A DNA stretch of 64,000 nt. Source: Thalassotalea marina. GTDB taxonomy: Bacteria; Pseudomonadota; Gammaproteobacteria; Enterobacterales; Alteromonadaceae. The notes under the pieces were generated by a model, which worked only from the letters and a program-made list of their open reading frames with translations, searched no databases and had not been told where the DNA came from. Where the stretch lies: positions 64,001-128,000 of the forward strand of contig NZ_BNCK01000006.1 in the NCBI RefSeq assembly GCF_014656435.1, read 5' to 3'. Positions 17,010-26,478 of the stretch are shown here, piece after piece (positions within the stretch are counted from its first letter, which is position 1; each line of letters opens with the position of its first letter). A program made the position numbers and the translations under genes.

Positions 17010-19886
17010 TTATTTCTTTTTCTTTTCACGGTAGGCTTCACCTTCAACCATCCATTTTGCCGCTGGTATACCTTTTAAATAATGGTCAAAGTATTGTTTC
17101 ATTTTGATGGTGTAATCCACTTTATTTGGGTATTTTTTCAAATGGTGTGGTTCACCCTCATATTGCAACATAATGACGTTTTTATCTAAACGACGCATTG
17201 CTAGATACATTTCAATACCCTGCTGCCACGGCACTGCATCATCAATGTCACCAAATTGAATCAATAACGGGGTATTAATACGATCAGCAAAAAATACTGG
17301 TGAATTTTCAATGTATAAATCACGACGCTCAAATAGGCTTGGCCCAATACGGCTTTGCCCTGTTTCGTATTGGAATTGACGTGCTAATCCGGTACCTAAG
17401 CGAATACCTGAATAAGCACTGGTCATATTAGATACTGGTGCCCCCGAAACAGCTGCCGCAAAAACATCAGTTTGCGTAATCGCGTGAAGTGTTTGGTAAC
17501 CACTCCAGCTATGGCCATGTAAACCAATAGCGTTTTCATCAGCGATGCCCATATCAATTAACTTTTGTACACCAGGTACAATTGATTTATTGGTTGAGTG
17601 TCCAGGCGTACCTATTTCAAAATGAACGTCAGGTAAAAATATCGCGTAGCCATTTGACGTGTAATAAGGGAAGTTTGGTCTATGGTTTACCTTCATGGTA
17701 TTAAATTCATAAAGACGCTGTGAAAAACGGCGATAGTAATAAACCACCACCGGATATTTCTGCCCTGGTACATAGTTAGCAGGTTTGATCAACACACCTT
17801 GGTGTTTAACACCCATGGCTGAACGCCAGTCAACCAACTCTGCATTACCCCATAAAAATTCGTCTTTTTGTGGGTTAACGTTAGTCAATTTTTTACCGTT
17901 CGCGGTATTAAGATCAGACACCCATAAGTCAGGAAACTCATTAAAATCTTCACGGGTAAACAGCAGTTTATTGGCCTCTTTTGCTTTAGCAATAAAGTTA
18001 AACTTTTTGTTTTCTTCACGCTGTTTTACCAGTTCACCTGTTTTTAAATTCAGTTGATAAAAACCGTAGTTTTTATGTTGATCGTTGTAACTAGTAAGTA
18101 ATAGCGTTTCGTCGTCTTTAAAGTAAGTTTGCTCTCTGTCTAATCTATTAATACGAAATTGCAGCGTATTAGGGCGGCCAACGGTGCAAGTTAAACACTT
18201 AGCGTCTTTTTGTTTTAACGTTAACAGCCAAATGTCGTATTTGTCATAAACTAATACACCTTCATCATCTTCTAACCAACCTGCAATACCATAACCAGGC
18301 ACTTCACTTGGACGGTCATGATCTTCGTCAGCAAATTTGTTACCTAAAGTATCCGTTAAGTTAATGGTTTTGTTCGACTTACGATCAAATGCCCAAATAT
18401 TTTCATCTTGGTAAAATGCCGCATAACGACCAGATTCACTTAAGCTAACCGGTGAATAGCTAGATAATTTCTCAGCAATTAGTGACCTTTTACCTGTTTT
18501 TAAATCAACCACATAAAAGTCACTGTAAAAGCCCTGCCACGTGCGCAGTTTGCGATACTTCTTATCTGAACTGCCAATGGTTGCTTTGCTATTGTCTGTG
18601 GTTCTTACATTATTTAGCTCTTGGTCAGCAAGTTGCACAAACTTTTTGCTTTTTAGATGATAAACCGCGCGATATGTGTGTCGCTTATCTTGTTTATATT
18701 GGTGTTTTTCATTGGTTTTGATTAGTGGGTCATCACCATGCCAAATTTGTAAGTTGCGATCTGCTACTAGCTTATCGGTATCATACAAATCTGCTGCCAC
18801 TTCCGGTTTTGTTGAAAACTCTTCTTCTTTGGCTTGAACAGGTTTTAATCCAACAAACAAACGGTTATTGTCTTGGCTCCAATTAAGCTTGTATTTGTCG
18901 CTAACAAACCAATCAGAAGCGTCATGTTTCACTGTTGTTAGCTTGTTATTTTTGCTCGACCAAATTTTAACTTGCTGTGCTCTTTCATCGTTTTCTTCAG
19001 TAAAGCTGCCTTGTAAAAAGGCGAGTTGTTCACCTTTTTGACCCCAACTTAATTTACTAAATGCTTGTACATCTTGGTCAACTACTAAGTTCGATTTATT
19101 GTTTGTTAAGTTGATAACTTGCAGTTGATTATCAAGGCCATCTTTGGTTGATGTACTGTAGGCGAACAAAGGCTTTTCAGGAGAAAAAGCAAAACTGTCT
19201 ACATCAACAAGGGTTTGTTCACTTAGATCGGCTAAGTTGATTAAGGTGATATTTTTTTCAATGCGCTTTTCATTGTGTAGCTTAGCAACAGTTTCTTTAT
19301 TGCTTGCTTCTGTTGCTGCAGTTGCTTCTTCCGTATTGTTTTCTTCTTCAGCGGCAACTTCAGACGTTGATTGTGCTTTATCTATGCTTTGATTATCTGA
19401 TTTTTTCTTTTTCTCTTGTTTTTTAACCAGCGCAACAAAACCCGCGTTATCGCTTAGTTCAAAACTTTCAAAGCCTTCAAATTCATGGCGTTTACCGCTA
19501 GCTAGTTCGATCACCACAAGTTTGTCTTTAAGTTTCTTTTTGGCTTTTTTATCCGCTTGTTCAAGTTTTAGAAACTCAGGTTTAACGGTGACGGCAACAA
19601 AGCGCCCATCACTGCTAAATTTCGCTCTAGAGCCAAATTCAACCTCGTAACGCACACCTGATTCTGTTGAAACTATATGATAACTACTATCGCCACGATC
19701 TGGCATTGCAGCATAACCAATCCACGTGCCCTGCTCGGTAATTTGCGGAGCGACAATTGATTTAAATTTCATGATATCCGCCAATTCAAGCGGACGCTGT
19801 TGGCTAACTTGGCTTGCCAAAGCTTGATTACTCAATAATAAAGTAACTGCGGGTATAGCCAGATATGACAATTTAGATAAATTCAT
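17010..19886 (-). CDS. S9 family prolyl oligopeptidase-type serine peptidase, secreted
   Basis: A 958-residue exported peptidase. The signal peptide covers about residues 1-24 (ending NQALASQVS). The long middle part is a beta-propeller with repeated strands typical of the dipeptidyl-peptidase/acylaminoacyl-peptidase group. The alpha/beta-hydrolase domain fills the last 270 residues, with nucleophile Ser793 in GHSWSG, Asp883 in GDIDDAVPW and His915 in GEPHHLKK. An odd charged segment of about 50 residues rich in K, E, A and T (around 155-210) interrupts the propeller and is probably a flexible loop. The protein ends in a lysine run. It is expected to degrade peptides in the periplasm for nutrition. 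It is monocistronic. Confidence 0.9.
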   Translation of the reverse strand: MNLSKLSYLAIPAVTLLLSNQALASQVSQQRPLELADIMKFKSIVAPQITEQGTWIGYAAMPDRGDSSYHIVSTESGVRYEVEFGSRAKFSSDGRFVAVTVKPEFLKLEQADKKAKKKLKDKLVVIELASGKRHEFEGFESFELSDNAGFVALVKKQEKKKKSDNQSIDKAQSTSEVAAEEENNTEEATAATEASNKETVAKLHNEKRIEKNITLINLADLSEQTLVDVDSFAFSPEKPLFAYSTSTKDGLDNQLQVINLTNNKSNLVVDQDVQAFSKLSWGQKGEQLAFLQGSFTEENDERAQQVKIWSSKNNKLTTVKHDASDWFVSDKYKLNWSQDNNRLFVGLKPVQAKEEEFSTKPEVAADLYDTDKLVADRNLQIWHGDDPLIKTNEKHQYKQDKRHTYRAVYHLKSKKFVQLADQELNNVRTTDNSKATIGSSDKKYRKLRTWQGFYSDFYVVDLKTGKRSLIAEKLSSYSPVSLSESGRYAAFYQDENIWAFDRKSNKTINLTDTLGNKFADEDHDRPSEVPGYGIAGWLEDDEGVLVYDKYDIWLLTLKQKDAKCLTCTVGRPNTLQFRINRLDREQTYFKDDETLLLTSYNDQHKNYGFYQLNLKTGELVKQREENKKFNFIAKAKEANKLLFTREDFNEFPDLWVSDLNTANGKKLTNVNPQKDEFLWGNAELVDWRSAMGVKHQGVLIKPANYVPGQKYPVVVYYYRRFSQRLYEFNTMKVNHRPNFPYYTSNGYAIFLPDVHFEIGTPGHSTNKSIVPGVQKLIDMGIADENAIGLHGHSWSGYQTLHAITQTDVFAAAVSGAPVSNMTSAYSGIRLGTGLARQFQYETGQSRIGPSLFERRDLYIENSPVFFADRINTPLLIQFGDIDDAVPWQQGIEMYLAMRRLDKNVIMLQYEGEPHHLKKYPNKVDYTIKMKQYFDHYLKGIPAAKWMVEGEAYREKKKK

Positions 19887-20034
19887 CTTGTTATACTTTT
19901 TTATGGGTGAAGTTAATCTGATTATCTTTAATTTATTAAAGGGAGATCAACTCACCTAAGTTAGACAGTCCAAAAAATACGTTTGATGTGGTTTAAGAAA
20001 TGGTGAAGCATAGAGAATACTCACCACCGTGCTG

Positions 20035-20068
20035 TCTAAAATAAGAAAGGGCTCAAAAGGCCCTTTCT
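20035..20068 (-). terminator. Rho-independent terminator of the TonB receptor gene
   Basis: A 9-bp perfect stem (AGAAAGGGC with GCCCTTTCT, 20044-20052 and 20060-20068) is followed on the minus strand by TTATTTTAG, 31 bases after the receptor stop codon. Confidence 0.8.
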
Positions 20069-20099
20069 CTATAACACGAATAACGACTAATTTTTTTAA

Positions 20100-22220
20100 T
20101 TAAAAGCTGTAGCTCATACCAAGATTAATAGTACGCCCCTTGCCTTTTACATTGTAGCCATTGCCGGTATACGACTGTGAGCGCGCTGGGAAGTAATCAT
20201 TGTTGAGTAAATTTTCAATGCCTAAGTAGAAATCTAGCTGTTCCGATACCTGGTACGAAGTATTGTAATTTACCACGTAATACGCACTTACCGGCCCTTC
20301 TGTGCCTGTGTATGCGCCGTCAACAGGCTTAAAGCGTTTTCTGTCACCTACATGCATTAAAGAAAGTGACATGTCCCACTGCTCATTCACACGGTAGTCT
20401 GCATAAGCCGCTAATTTTGGAGGATTAATGGTGCTACCGTTTAGGTACTCATCATTGTCGGTATCTTTGCCTTCAACCCAACTGTAGTTAATACCTAAAG
20501 TTAAATTGTCAGTTGCCTGTGCACCAAGTGCCACTTCCCAACCATAAATTTCTTGAGGTGAGCGAATGCTTTCATATTTCCCTGTCACCGGGTTTTCTTT
20601 TAAGCTTGTACCAACGTCTGACTTACTAATAAATGCCGCAAATTGGTAGTTATAAATGCCTTGAGTACCTTCAAAACCTAGTTCGTAGTTTTTGATAATT
20701 GACGCTTCGGTATCTATTTCAGATAGGTTTGGCGCATCTGACGTACGTAACGTTCTTCCTAAATCTAATACGTTGAAACCTTCAGAGTAACTAACAAATG
20801 GTGTGAATGCGTCAATTGCGTTGTATCGTAAGCCTAAGTTATAGGTTGTTGCGCTATAGCTTAAGTCACCACCTTTAACATCTAATGATTCGCTGCATAC
20901 TTTACGGCACACCATTAACGTTTTGAAATCAGCAACGGTAACGTCAATTTCTTCATGGCGAACCCCGGCTTTTAACACCCAGTTTTCGTTCATGACAAAT
21001 TTCGATTGTAAATAAACCGCCATGTTGTCCATGTCCATTTTTGGCGTCCACGCTCTGCCATCTACCATGCTTTGCGCGGTAACATCATTAAGTACATCAA
21101 TACCGTAAATTAAATTAACTTGTGTGTTTTCCAAATCAAACTCGGTGTTAAAGTTACCTCTAACACCTTTTTTCTCAGACTCAATCATTGACTGACCACC
21201 GTCTAAGTTCAGTTCTGGATCTCTAAATTTTGTGCTGTAGAAAAATACGTTTTCTAACTGTTGCCAATAAAAGTCACCGGTAAAATGGGTATTATCAAAA
21301 ATTGCGGCATGTTCATATTGAACACGTACATTGTGGTTACCACGAGGTCCTTGCGGATCGCCTGGCTCAGTAATGCCCTCTTTATTTTTCTTAGCATAAC
21401 TTTTCACACCAGTATTGCGGTTACTATCAACACTAATGTAATCGGTTTTTTGTTGCCCTTCAAAATAGTTGTAGCTAAACAATAGGCCGCTGTCTTGGTC
21501 TAGATCATAAGCAACTTTGGTAAATAGGTTTTTTGATTCAAAACCTGACAAGCCATAAATTAGACCAAGAGGATCGCCGTCGGCATCTTTGATTATGCCA
21601 TTATCTTCAAACGCGGCATTCACCACATAACTCAGGTTATTACTTCGACCATCTAAAGTCAGATCAGCACGTTTTCCAACACTGTCGTCAGTATCAACCG
21701 CTGAGAAGTTTGTTGATAAATTCACTTTACCGTTAAAGCCGTCTTGGTCAGCCGTTCTTTTGGTAATGTAGTTAATGATACCGCCTGCAGCACCATTACC
21801 ATAAATGGACGTAGCACCTTTAATCACTTCAACACGAGCAATGGCACTTGGATCAATTGAACGAATCGCTAATCGGCCACTTCTAAGCGGTGTTGATTGC
21901 GGTAAACCATCAATCAACACTAAGGCATTACGCCCTCTTAAGTTTTGACCTGAGCTACTATTGGTGCCGGTATTTGGCCCCATACCTGGTACGTGTAAGG
22001 CAAGAATTGATTGTAACTCAGCGGTTACTTGTAAGGTTTTTTCCAATTCAGCAAAACTGATCACTTCCACAGACGCTGTAACTTCGTCAATATTTTCAGC
22101 AACACGGCTACCAGTGACAATAATATGCTCCATATCTTTATCTTGTTGTGGTGGTAGCTCATTGGCATATATGCCTGCTGATACAAGTATGGAGAGTAAG
22201 CTGAGTGCGGGTTTGTGCAT
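20100..22220 (-). CDS. TonB-dependent outer membrane receptor, siderophore type
   Basis: A 706-residue TonB-dependent receptor. A signal peptide (to about residue 19, ending GIYA) is followed by a TonB-box-like stretch (EHIIVTGSR). The plug domain includes LRGRNALVLIDGLPQ and VEVIKGATSIYGNGAAGGIINYITK. The 22-strand barrel ends in the terminal motif YNVKGKGRTINLGMSYSF with a C-terminal Phe. Barrel features such as FTPFVSYSEGFNVLDLGR resemble ferric-siderophore receptors. A possible Fur box lies upstream, which supports iron uptake; the ligand is unknown. It is divergent from dbpA with no partner transport genes nearby. Confidence 0.88.
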   Translation of the reverse strand: MHKPALSLLSILVSAGIYANELPPQQDKDMEHIIVTGSRVAENIDEVTASVEVISFAELEKTLQVTAELQSILALHVPGMGPNTGTNSSSGQNLRGRNALVLIDGLPQSTPLRSGRLAIRSIDPSAIARVEVIKGATSIYGNGAAGGIINYITKRTADQDGFNGKVNLSTNFSAVDTDDSVGKRADLTLDGRSNNLSYVVNAAFEDNGIIKDADGDPLGLIYGLSGFESKNLFTKVAYDLDQDSGLLFSYNYFEGQQKTDYISVDSNRNTGVKSYAKKNKEGITEPGDPQGPRGNHNVRVQYEHAAIFDNTHFTGDFYWQQLENVFFYSTKFRDPELNLDGGQSMIESEKKGVRGNFNTEFDLENTQVNLIYGIDVLNDVTAQSMVDGRAWTPKMDMDNMAVYLQSKFVMNENWVLKAGVRHEEIDVTVADFKTLMVCRKVCSESLDVKGGDLSYSATTYNLGLRYNAIDAFTPFVSYSEGFNVLDLGRTLRTSDAPNLSEIDTEASIIKNYELGFEGTQGIYNYQFAAFISKSDVGTSLKENPVTGKYESIRSPQEIYGWEVALGAQATDNLTLGINYSWVEGKDTDNDEYLNGSTINPPKLAAYADYRVNEQWDMSLSLMHVGDRKRFKPVDGAYTGTEGPVSAYYVVNYNTSYQVSEQLDFYLGIENLLNNDYFPARSQSYTGNGYNVKGKGRTINLGMSYSF

Positions 22221-22527
22221 GTTTCATCCTTAGTGGAAAAATTTCGGCAGGATATTAACGATAACTATTCGTATTTTCAACCGCTTTTTTTAAATTAGTT
22301 GAAATAATTTTAGAGAAAAGGTTTTAAAAGCATTAGGTTGGAAACATTACTTAAGGTTTTTAATCAATATTCAGCACTATTTTTAAGGCGCTGCATAAGC
22401 AAAATCACACTCAAAATATAATAACTAAACCATTTACTAACTTAATACTGGCCTATGCTGATATACTTGCGCTTTTGAAGCTTAGTTGTTTTTCGACTAG
22501 GCATTTAGTGAATTTAAGAGCTTTTTC
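22221..22527. other. Divergent intergenic region between TonB receptor and dbpA
   Basis: A stretch of 307 A+T-rich bases without a gene. It carries the promoters of both flanking genes. The only site I can point to is the Fur-like sequence at 22260-22278; the dbpA side has a TATACT hexamer near 22463 without a clear -35 box. Confidence 0.5.
22260..22278 (-). promoter_or_regulatory. Possible Fur box upstream of the TonB receptor
   Basis: The 19 bases GATAACTATTCGTATTTTC match the Fur consensus GATAATGATAATCATTATC at 12 positions, and lie 40 bases before the receptor start. Iron control of this receptor class is well known; binding here is inference. Confidence 0.4.
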
Positions 22528-23913
22528 ATGTCTATACCATTTTCGTCAACCGAACTTTCAAATGATTTACTCACCAACCTAGCCAGCTTAGGCTATAACG
22601 AAATGACGGAAATCCAAGCACAGTCATTACCTTTAATGCTGCAAGGTAAAGACGTTATCGCTCAAGCAAAAACCGGCTCAGGAAAAACCGCCGCCTTTGG
22701 TTTGGCGTTATTACATAACTTAAAAGTTGAACGCTTTAGAGTGCAAGCATTAGTGTTATGCCCAACGCGTGAACTGGCCGACCAAGTTGCCGTTGAAATA
22801 AGAAAGCTTGCCCGTGCTATTCATAACATCAAAGTACTGACTTTATGTGGTGGCGCACCTATGGGCCCACAAATTGGTTCATTAGAACACGGTGCCCATA
22901 TTATTGTTGGTACACCAGGTCGAGTAGAAGAGCACGTGCGCAAAAACCGTTTATCGCTTGCTGAACTGAATACTTTAGTACTTGATGAAGCCGACCGAAT
23001 GCTGGAAATGGGTTTTGAAGAGCCACTTGAACGCATTGTTGCCGACTGCCCTAGCGAAAGACAAAACTTACTTTTTAGTGCCACTTACCCGAAAAAAATT
23101 GAGCAGTTGGTTAGCCATATCATGACTGAGCCAGTGAAAGTGGAAGTTAAAAGTACACATGATCACAGCTCAATTAATCAATACTTTTATGAAGTAGACA
23201 ATAATGACCAACGCATTAACGCCGTTGAGCGCTTGCTATATCAATTTGAACCTACCTCTGCCATCGTCTTTTGTAACACCAAAGTAGAGTGTCAGGCACT
23301 TGCCGATAACTTAAGCCAACAAGGTTTTGACTGTAGTGCGTTACATGGCGATTTAGAACAACGAGATCGCGACCGCACACTGATACGTTTTGCCAACAAA
23401 AGTATCACCATACTGATCGCCACAGACGTTGCAGCACGTGGTATTGACGTTAGCGACGTTGATATGGTGATTAACTATCATATTGCCCATGATCCAGAAG
23501 TACATGTACACCGCATTGGCAGAACAGGCCGTGCAGGTAACACGGGAGTTGCATGTTCACTAATTAGCCACAAAGAAGCGCATAAAGTGATCCGCCTTGA
23601 GGAATATTTAAATCAAAGCATCGCACCAGAGCCTTTACCAAACGATAGCGTGTTTAGTAATACAAAAGTACAAGCCGCTATGGTGACACTACAAATTGAC
23701 GGTGGCAAAAAGAACAAACTAAGACCGGGCGATATACTGGGTGGCTTAACCGCAAACCCTGCAATAAAGGGCGATCAAATTGGCAAAATTAAAGTACAAG
23801 CTACTTCATCATTTGTAGCGGTAGATAAAACCATTGCTAAGGTGGCACTAAAAACCATTAGCGAAGGCAAAATGAAAGGCCGTAGTTACCGCGTGCGTAA
23901 GCTCACCAACTAA
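22528..23913 (+). CDS. dbpA: DEAD-box RNA helicase DbpA
   Basis: A 461-residue ATP-dependent RNA helicase that acts on 23S rRNA (hairpin 92) during large-subunit assembly. The Q motif lies near residue 28, Walker A AKTGSGKT at 47-54, PTRELADQVA, DEADRMLEMGF, SAT, HGDLEQRDRDRTL, and HRIGRTGRAG. The C-terminal domain (LQIDGGKKNKLRPGDILGGL..GRSYRVRKL) is the RNA-binding module that marks DbpA and separates it from other DEAD-box proteins. Its length equals the E. coli protein (457). It is monocistronic with a strong terminator. Confidence 0.95.
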   Translation: MSIPFSSTELSNDLLTNLASLGYNEMTEIQAQSLPLMLQGKDVIAQAKTGSGKTAAFGLALLHNLKVERFRVQALVLCPTRELADQVAVEIRKLARAIHNIKVLTLCGGAPMGPQIGSLEHGAHIIVGTPGRVEEHVRKNRLSLAELNTLVLDEADRMLEMGFEEPLERIVADCPSERQNLLFSATYPKKIEQLVSHIMTEPVKVEVKSTHDHSSINQYFYEVDNNDQRINAVERLLYQFEPTSAIVFCNTKVECQALADNLSQQGFDCSALHGDLEQRDRDRTLIRFANKSITILIATDVAARGIDVSDVDMVINYHIAHDPEVHVHRIGRTGRAGNTGVACSLISHKEAHKVIRLEEYLNQSIAPEPLPNDSVFSNTKVQAAMVTLQIDGGKKNKLRPGDILGGLTANPAIKGDQIGKIKVQATSSFVAVDKTIAKVALKTISEGKMKGRSYRVRKLTN

Positions 23914-23924
23914 AGACCTCTGAA

Positions 23925-23969
23925 AAAGTAAAAGCTCATATTATTTTATTGGCTATGAGCTTTTACTTT
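23925..23969 (+). terminator. Bidirectional terminator between dbpA and the lysE remnant
   Basis: A 16-bp perfect stem (AAAGTAAAAGCTCATA with its complement; 23925-23940 and 23954-23969) with a 13-base loop. Its outer A and T runs allow use from both converging sides. Confidence 0.88.
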
Positions 23970-23980
23970 GTACCGTACGG

Positions 23981-24376
23981 TTATTTTGCAAGTACTAATG
24001 AAGCTCCAAATGCAATAAGCCCTACGCCACATACTTGATTCACTCTATGACCCGCACGATGAAAAACACCGAGCACCTTCTTCGACGTAACTAACCAAGC
24101 AACTAAACAGAACCAAATCATATGCATCGCAGACATATAGACGCCATAAAAGAATGCAAATTGGTGACTACTGCTATCGTCAACTGGCACTAATTGACTA
24201 AATATACTAAGAAAAAACAGCATGGTTTTTGGATTTAGCACATTAAATAAAGGATGATTCAAAAAATGGCAGACTCGTTGCGCCTTTTGGCTTTGTTTTG
24301 TCGAGCCATAATTACGTTTCACTGCTTCCTTCTGGCACTGTAGGTATAAAAGAACGACAATTTCAACAATGGCTTA
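23981..24376 (-). pseudogene. LysE/RhtB family amino acid exporter, N-terminally truncated remnant
   Basis: The readable frame gives 113 residues from a GTG at 24322. It carries the family hallmark NVLNPKTMLFFLSIFSQLV and the last membrane spans (ending VCGVGLIAFGASLVLAK). Full members have about 205 residues with six spans, so the N-terminal half with the PGP motif is missing. The same frame continues upstream as LysE-like sequence (AIVEIVVLLYLQCQKEAVK) until a TAA near 24377. Beyond that no LysE start is seen. It is therefore a decayed gene, not likely functional. Confidence 0.72.
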
Positions 24377-24593
24377 AACAACAGCTCTGTAGCTATGTTC
24401 CAAGTTAACGTTTAACTTGATTCGCCCTGCCATATTTTTGCCACAATTGATCTCAAGATTGCCCTTTTATGGTTCGAGGTAAGTGTTATATTTGCCTTGA
24501 ACATTCTCAGGTTGCCAACAATTTATGAATCACTGAAATGACTGTCGACCTACATCTATATTTTAAATTTCATTACGTTGGAGTTACCTATTC

Positions 24594-25784
24594 ATGTTAG
24601 AGGCAAAAAGTCACTGCTCTCGTTATTTGATGTTGTTTTCACTGCTTTTTGTTGGAGGTTGCGGAAATGCTGCTAATCCACAAAAGCAACAAACAATTCC
24701 TGTCATTGTTGAACAACTTATCCCTGAATTAATGAAGAAAAATGACATCCCAGGCATGGCTGTAGCTGTGTCATACAATGAAAAAGATTATTTTTTTGAA
24801 TTTGGTGTGCAGGATAAACAAAGCGGCGCTCCCGTTACACAAAGTACACTATTTGAAGTTGGTTCAATCTCGAAACTCTTTACTGCAACCTTGGCGAGCA
24901 AGTCACAATTACAGGGAAAGCTTTCTTTTGAACGCCCTATTGAGCACTACATGAGTAACTTAGAAGGTACTTCGCTTGGCAAAGTACCGGTACTTCATTT
25001 GGCAACCCATACTGCTGGCGGTTTTCCACTGCAGCTACCAAATAATGTTAACACTACCAATGAGCTAGAAAATTACTATCAAACTTGGCAACCAAAAGAT
25101 GCAATCGGTACGCAAAGAGCCTATGCAAACCCAAGTATTGGTTTACTCGGAATGCTTACCGCCCAGGTAAATAACACTGACTTTTCAACGCTGTTAACAA
25201 AGGAGCTACTTGCACCTGTTGAGTTAACTAATACTTACTTAGAGGTTCCCCAAAAAGCATTAGCTAATTACGCTTGGGGCAACAATAAAAATGGTCAACG
25301 AGTAAGACTCAACTCTTCATTACTTGCCGATGAAGCCTACGGGATTAAAACCTCCAATAAAGACCTGTTACAGTTTCTTAAAGCTAATTTTGCAGACTCG
25401 AATAGCACCGCTTTAATCGACAAGGCAATGCTAGATACACATGCTAGTTTGTTTGATACGGGCATGTTTCATCAGGCTTTAATTTGGGATAAATTTCAAT
25501 ACCCAATTAACCCTTGTACATTAAAACAAGGAAACTCACTTGAGGTGATTTTTAACAATGTGCCTGTCAAACAATTAAACCCGACTACACAAGGTTTTAA
25601 ACACTATGCACTAAGCAAAACCGGTTCGACCAATGGCTTTGGAGCTTATGTCATAGTGATCCCACATAAAAAATTAGCCATTGCTATGTTAGCAAATAAA
25701 TACTATCCGATTGGCGAACGTGTTAAAACCGCATACAAAATGGTGAACCGAGTATTGGGTCAAAATGACGACTATTGCGAATAA
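24594..25784 (+). CDS. Class C (AmpC-type) beta-lactamase, lipoprotein-like
   Basis: A 396-residue class C serine beta-lactamase. The active-site motifs are all present: Ser91-x-x-Lys94 (SISK), Tyr177-Ala-Asn179 (YAN) and Lys342-Thr-Gly (SKTGST). LHLATHTAGGFPLQLP, LANYAWG and DEAYGIKTS are close to AmpC consensus blocks. It should hydrolyse cephalosporins or related beta-lactams in the periplasm. The N-terminus ends in FVGGC (Cys23), which reads as a lipobox, so the enzyme may be membrane-anchored rather than soluble. No ampR gene is divergent from it, so inducible control of the usual kind is not indicated. A decayed exporter lies upstream. Confidence 0.9.
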   Translation: MLEAKSHCSRYLMLFSLLFVGGCGNAANPQKQQTIPVIVEQLIPELMKKNDIPGMAVAVSYNEKDYFFEFGVQDKQSGAPVTQSTLFEVGSISKLFTATLASKSQLQGKLSFERPIEHYMSNLEGTSLGKVPVLHLATHTAGGFPLQLPNNVNTTNELENYYQTWQPKDAIGTQRAYANPSIGLLGMLTAQVNNTDFSTLLTKELLAPVELTNTYLEVPQKALANYAWGNNKNGQRVRLNSSLLADEAYGIKTSNKDLLQFLKANFADSNSTALIDKAMLDTHASLFDTGMFHQALIWDKFQYPINPCTLKQGNSLEVIFNNVPVKQLNPTTQGFKHYALSKTGSTNGFGAYVIVIPHKKLAIAMLANKYYPIGERVKTAYKMVNRVLGQNDDYCE

Positions 25785-25851
25785 CCGTATTTCCAATTGA
25801 CAGCCAATTAATAACGTCACCATATTTTCTTTTTTAATTCTCTTAAACGCA

Positions 25852-25878
25852 AAAAGCCTGCTTAATGCAGGCTCTTTA
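25852..25878 (+). terminator. Terminator between beta-lactamase and yggL (bidirectional)
   Basis: A 7-bp stem (AGCCTGC with GCAGGCT, 25855-25861 and 25867-25873) with a 5-base loop. It has A bases on the left and CTTTAAATTT on the right, so it can serve both converging genes. Confidence 0.72.
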
Positions 25879-25919
25879 AATTTATGATGGTGGTATGTTA
25901 GCGCTAAAGCCAACCGCAA

Positions 25920-26264
25920 CTAACAATGGTTGGCATCAACCAAGTCACCCATTTTAACATTCGACACCAACTGATGTTTGGTCAGCCAATCGTGCGTATT
26001 TTGGATGTTTTCCTGCGTTGCCGAGCCATAACGTTCATCTGAGCAAACAAATGCTGAAAACGACTTTTCGTCGCCACCGCCACCTAAACAAAGGTGTTGC
26101 GCTTCAATAAAATCGATTAGTTCATCCATAAAGTTGTCAAGCGACTCTTCGTTTTCACATCCAAGATCACAAGAAAATTCAAAGCCATAAACGGCAAATT
26201 CATCTAAATATAATTTCTTTCTTAAACGTCGAGAACGTGTGGTTCTAGGTTTAGTTGATGACAT
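25920..26264 (-). CDS. yggL: YggL family 50S ribosome-binding protein
   Basis: A 114-residue protein of the YggL/DUF469 family, a small factor reported to bind the 50S subunit. The N-terminus RSRRLRKKLYLDEFAVYGFEF aligns with E. coli YggL (NRSRRLRKKMHIDEF..), and the C-terminal HDWLTKHQLVSNVKMGDLVDA matches the family end. It differs by an N-terminal serine/threonine stretch and extra cysteines (EFSCDLGCENE). It is transcribed alone. Confidence 0.88.
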   Translation of the reverse strand: MSSTKPRTTRSRRLRKKLYLDEFAVYGFEFSCDLGCENEESLDNFMDELIDFIEAQHLCLGGGGDEKSFSAFVCSDERYGSATQENIQNTHDWLTKHQLVSNVKMGDLVDANHC

Positions 26265-26478
26265 GTGTGTTCCTAAATCATTAAATATAATGGTGGTATT
26301 TGAACATGATTGATAACTGTTAGCTAGTTTGAGGGCGTTCAGAATTCTGTGTCAGCCTAAATTACTAATTCACATGCATGGCGCTAGATGCTTACATATC
26401 TTTTAGTAAGTCTTTTTAACCAATTAAAATTTAAGGATAAGTCAATCAAAACAGTTTTTAATACTTTAGCTTTATCGT

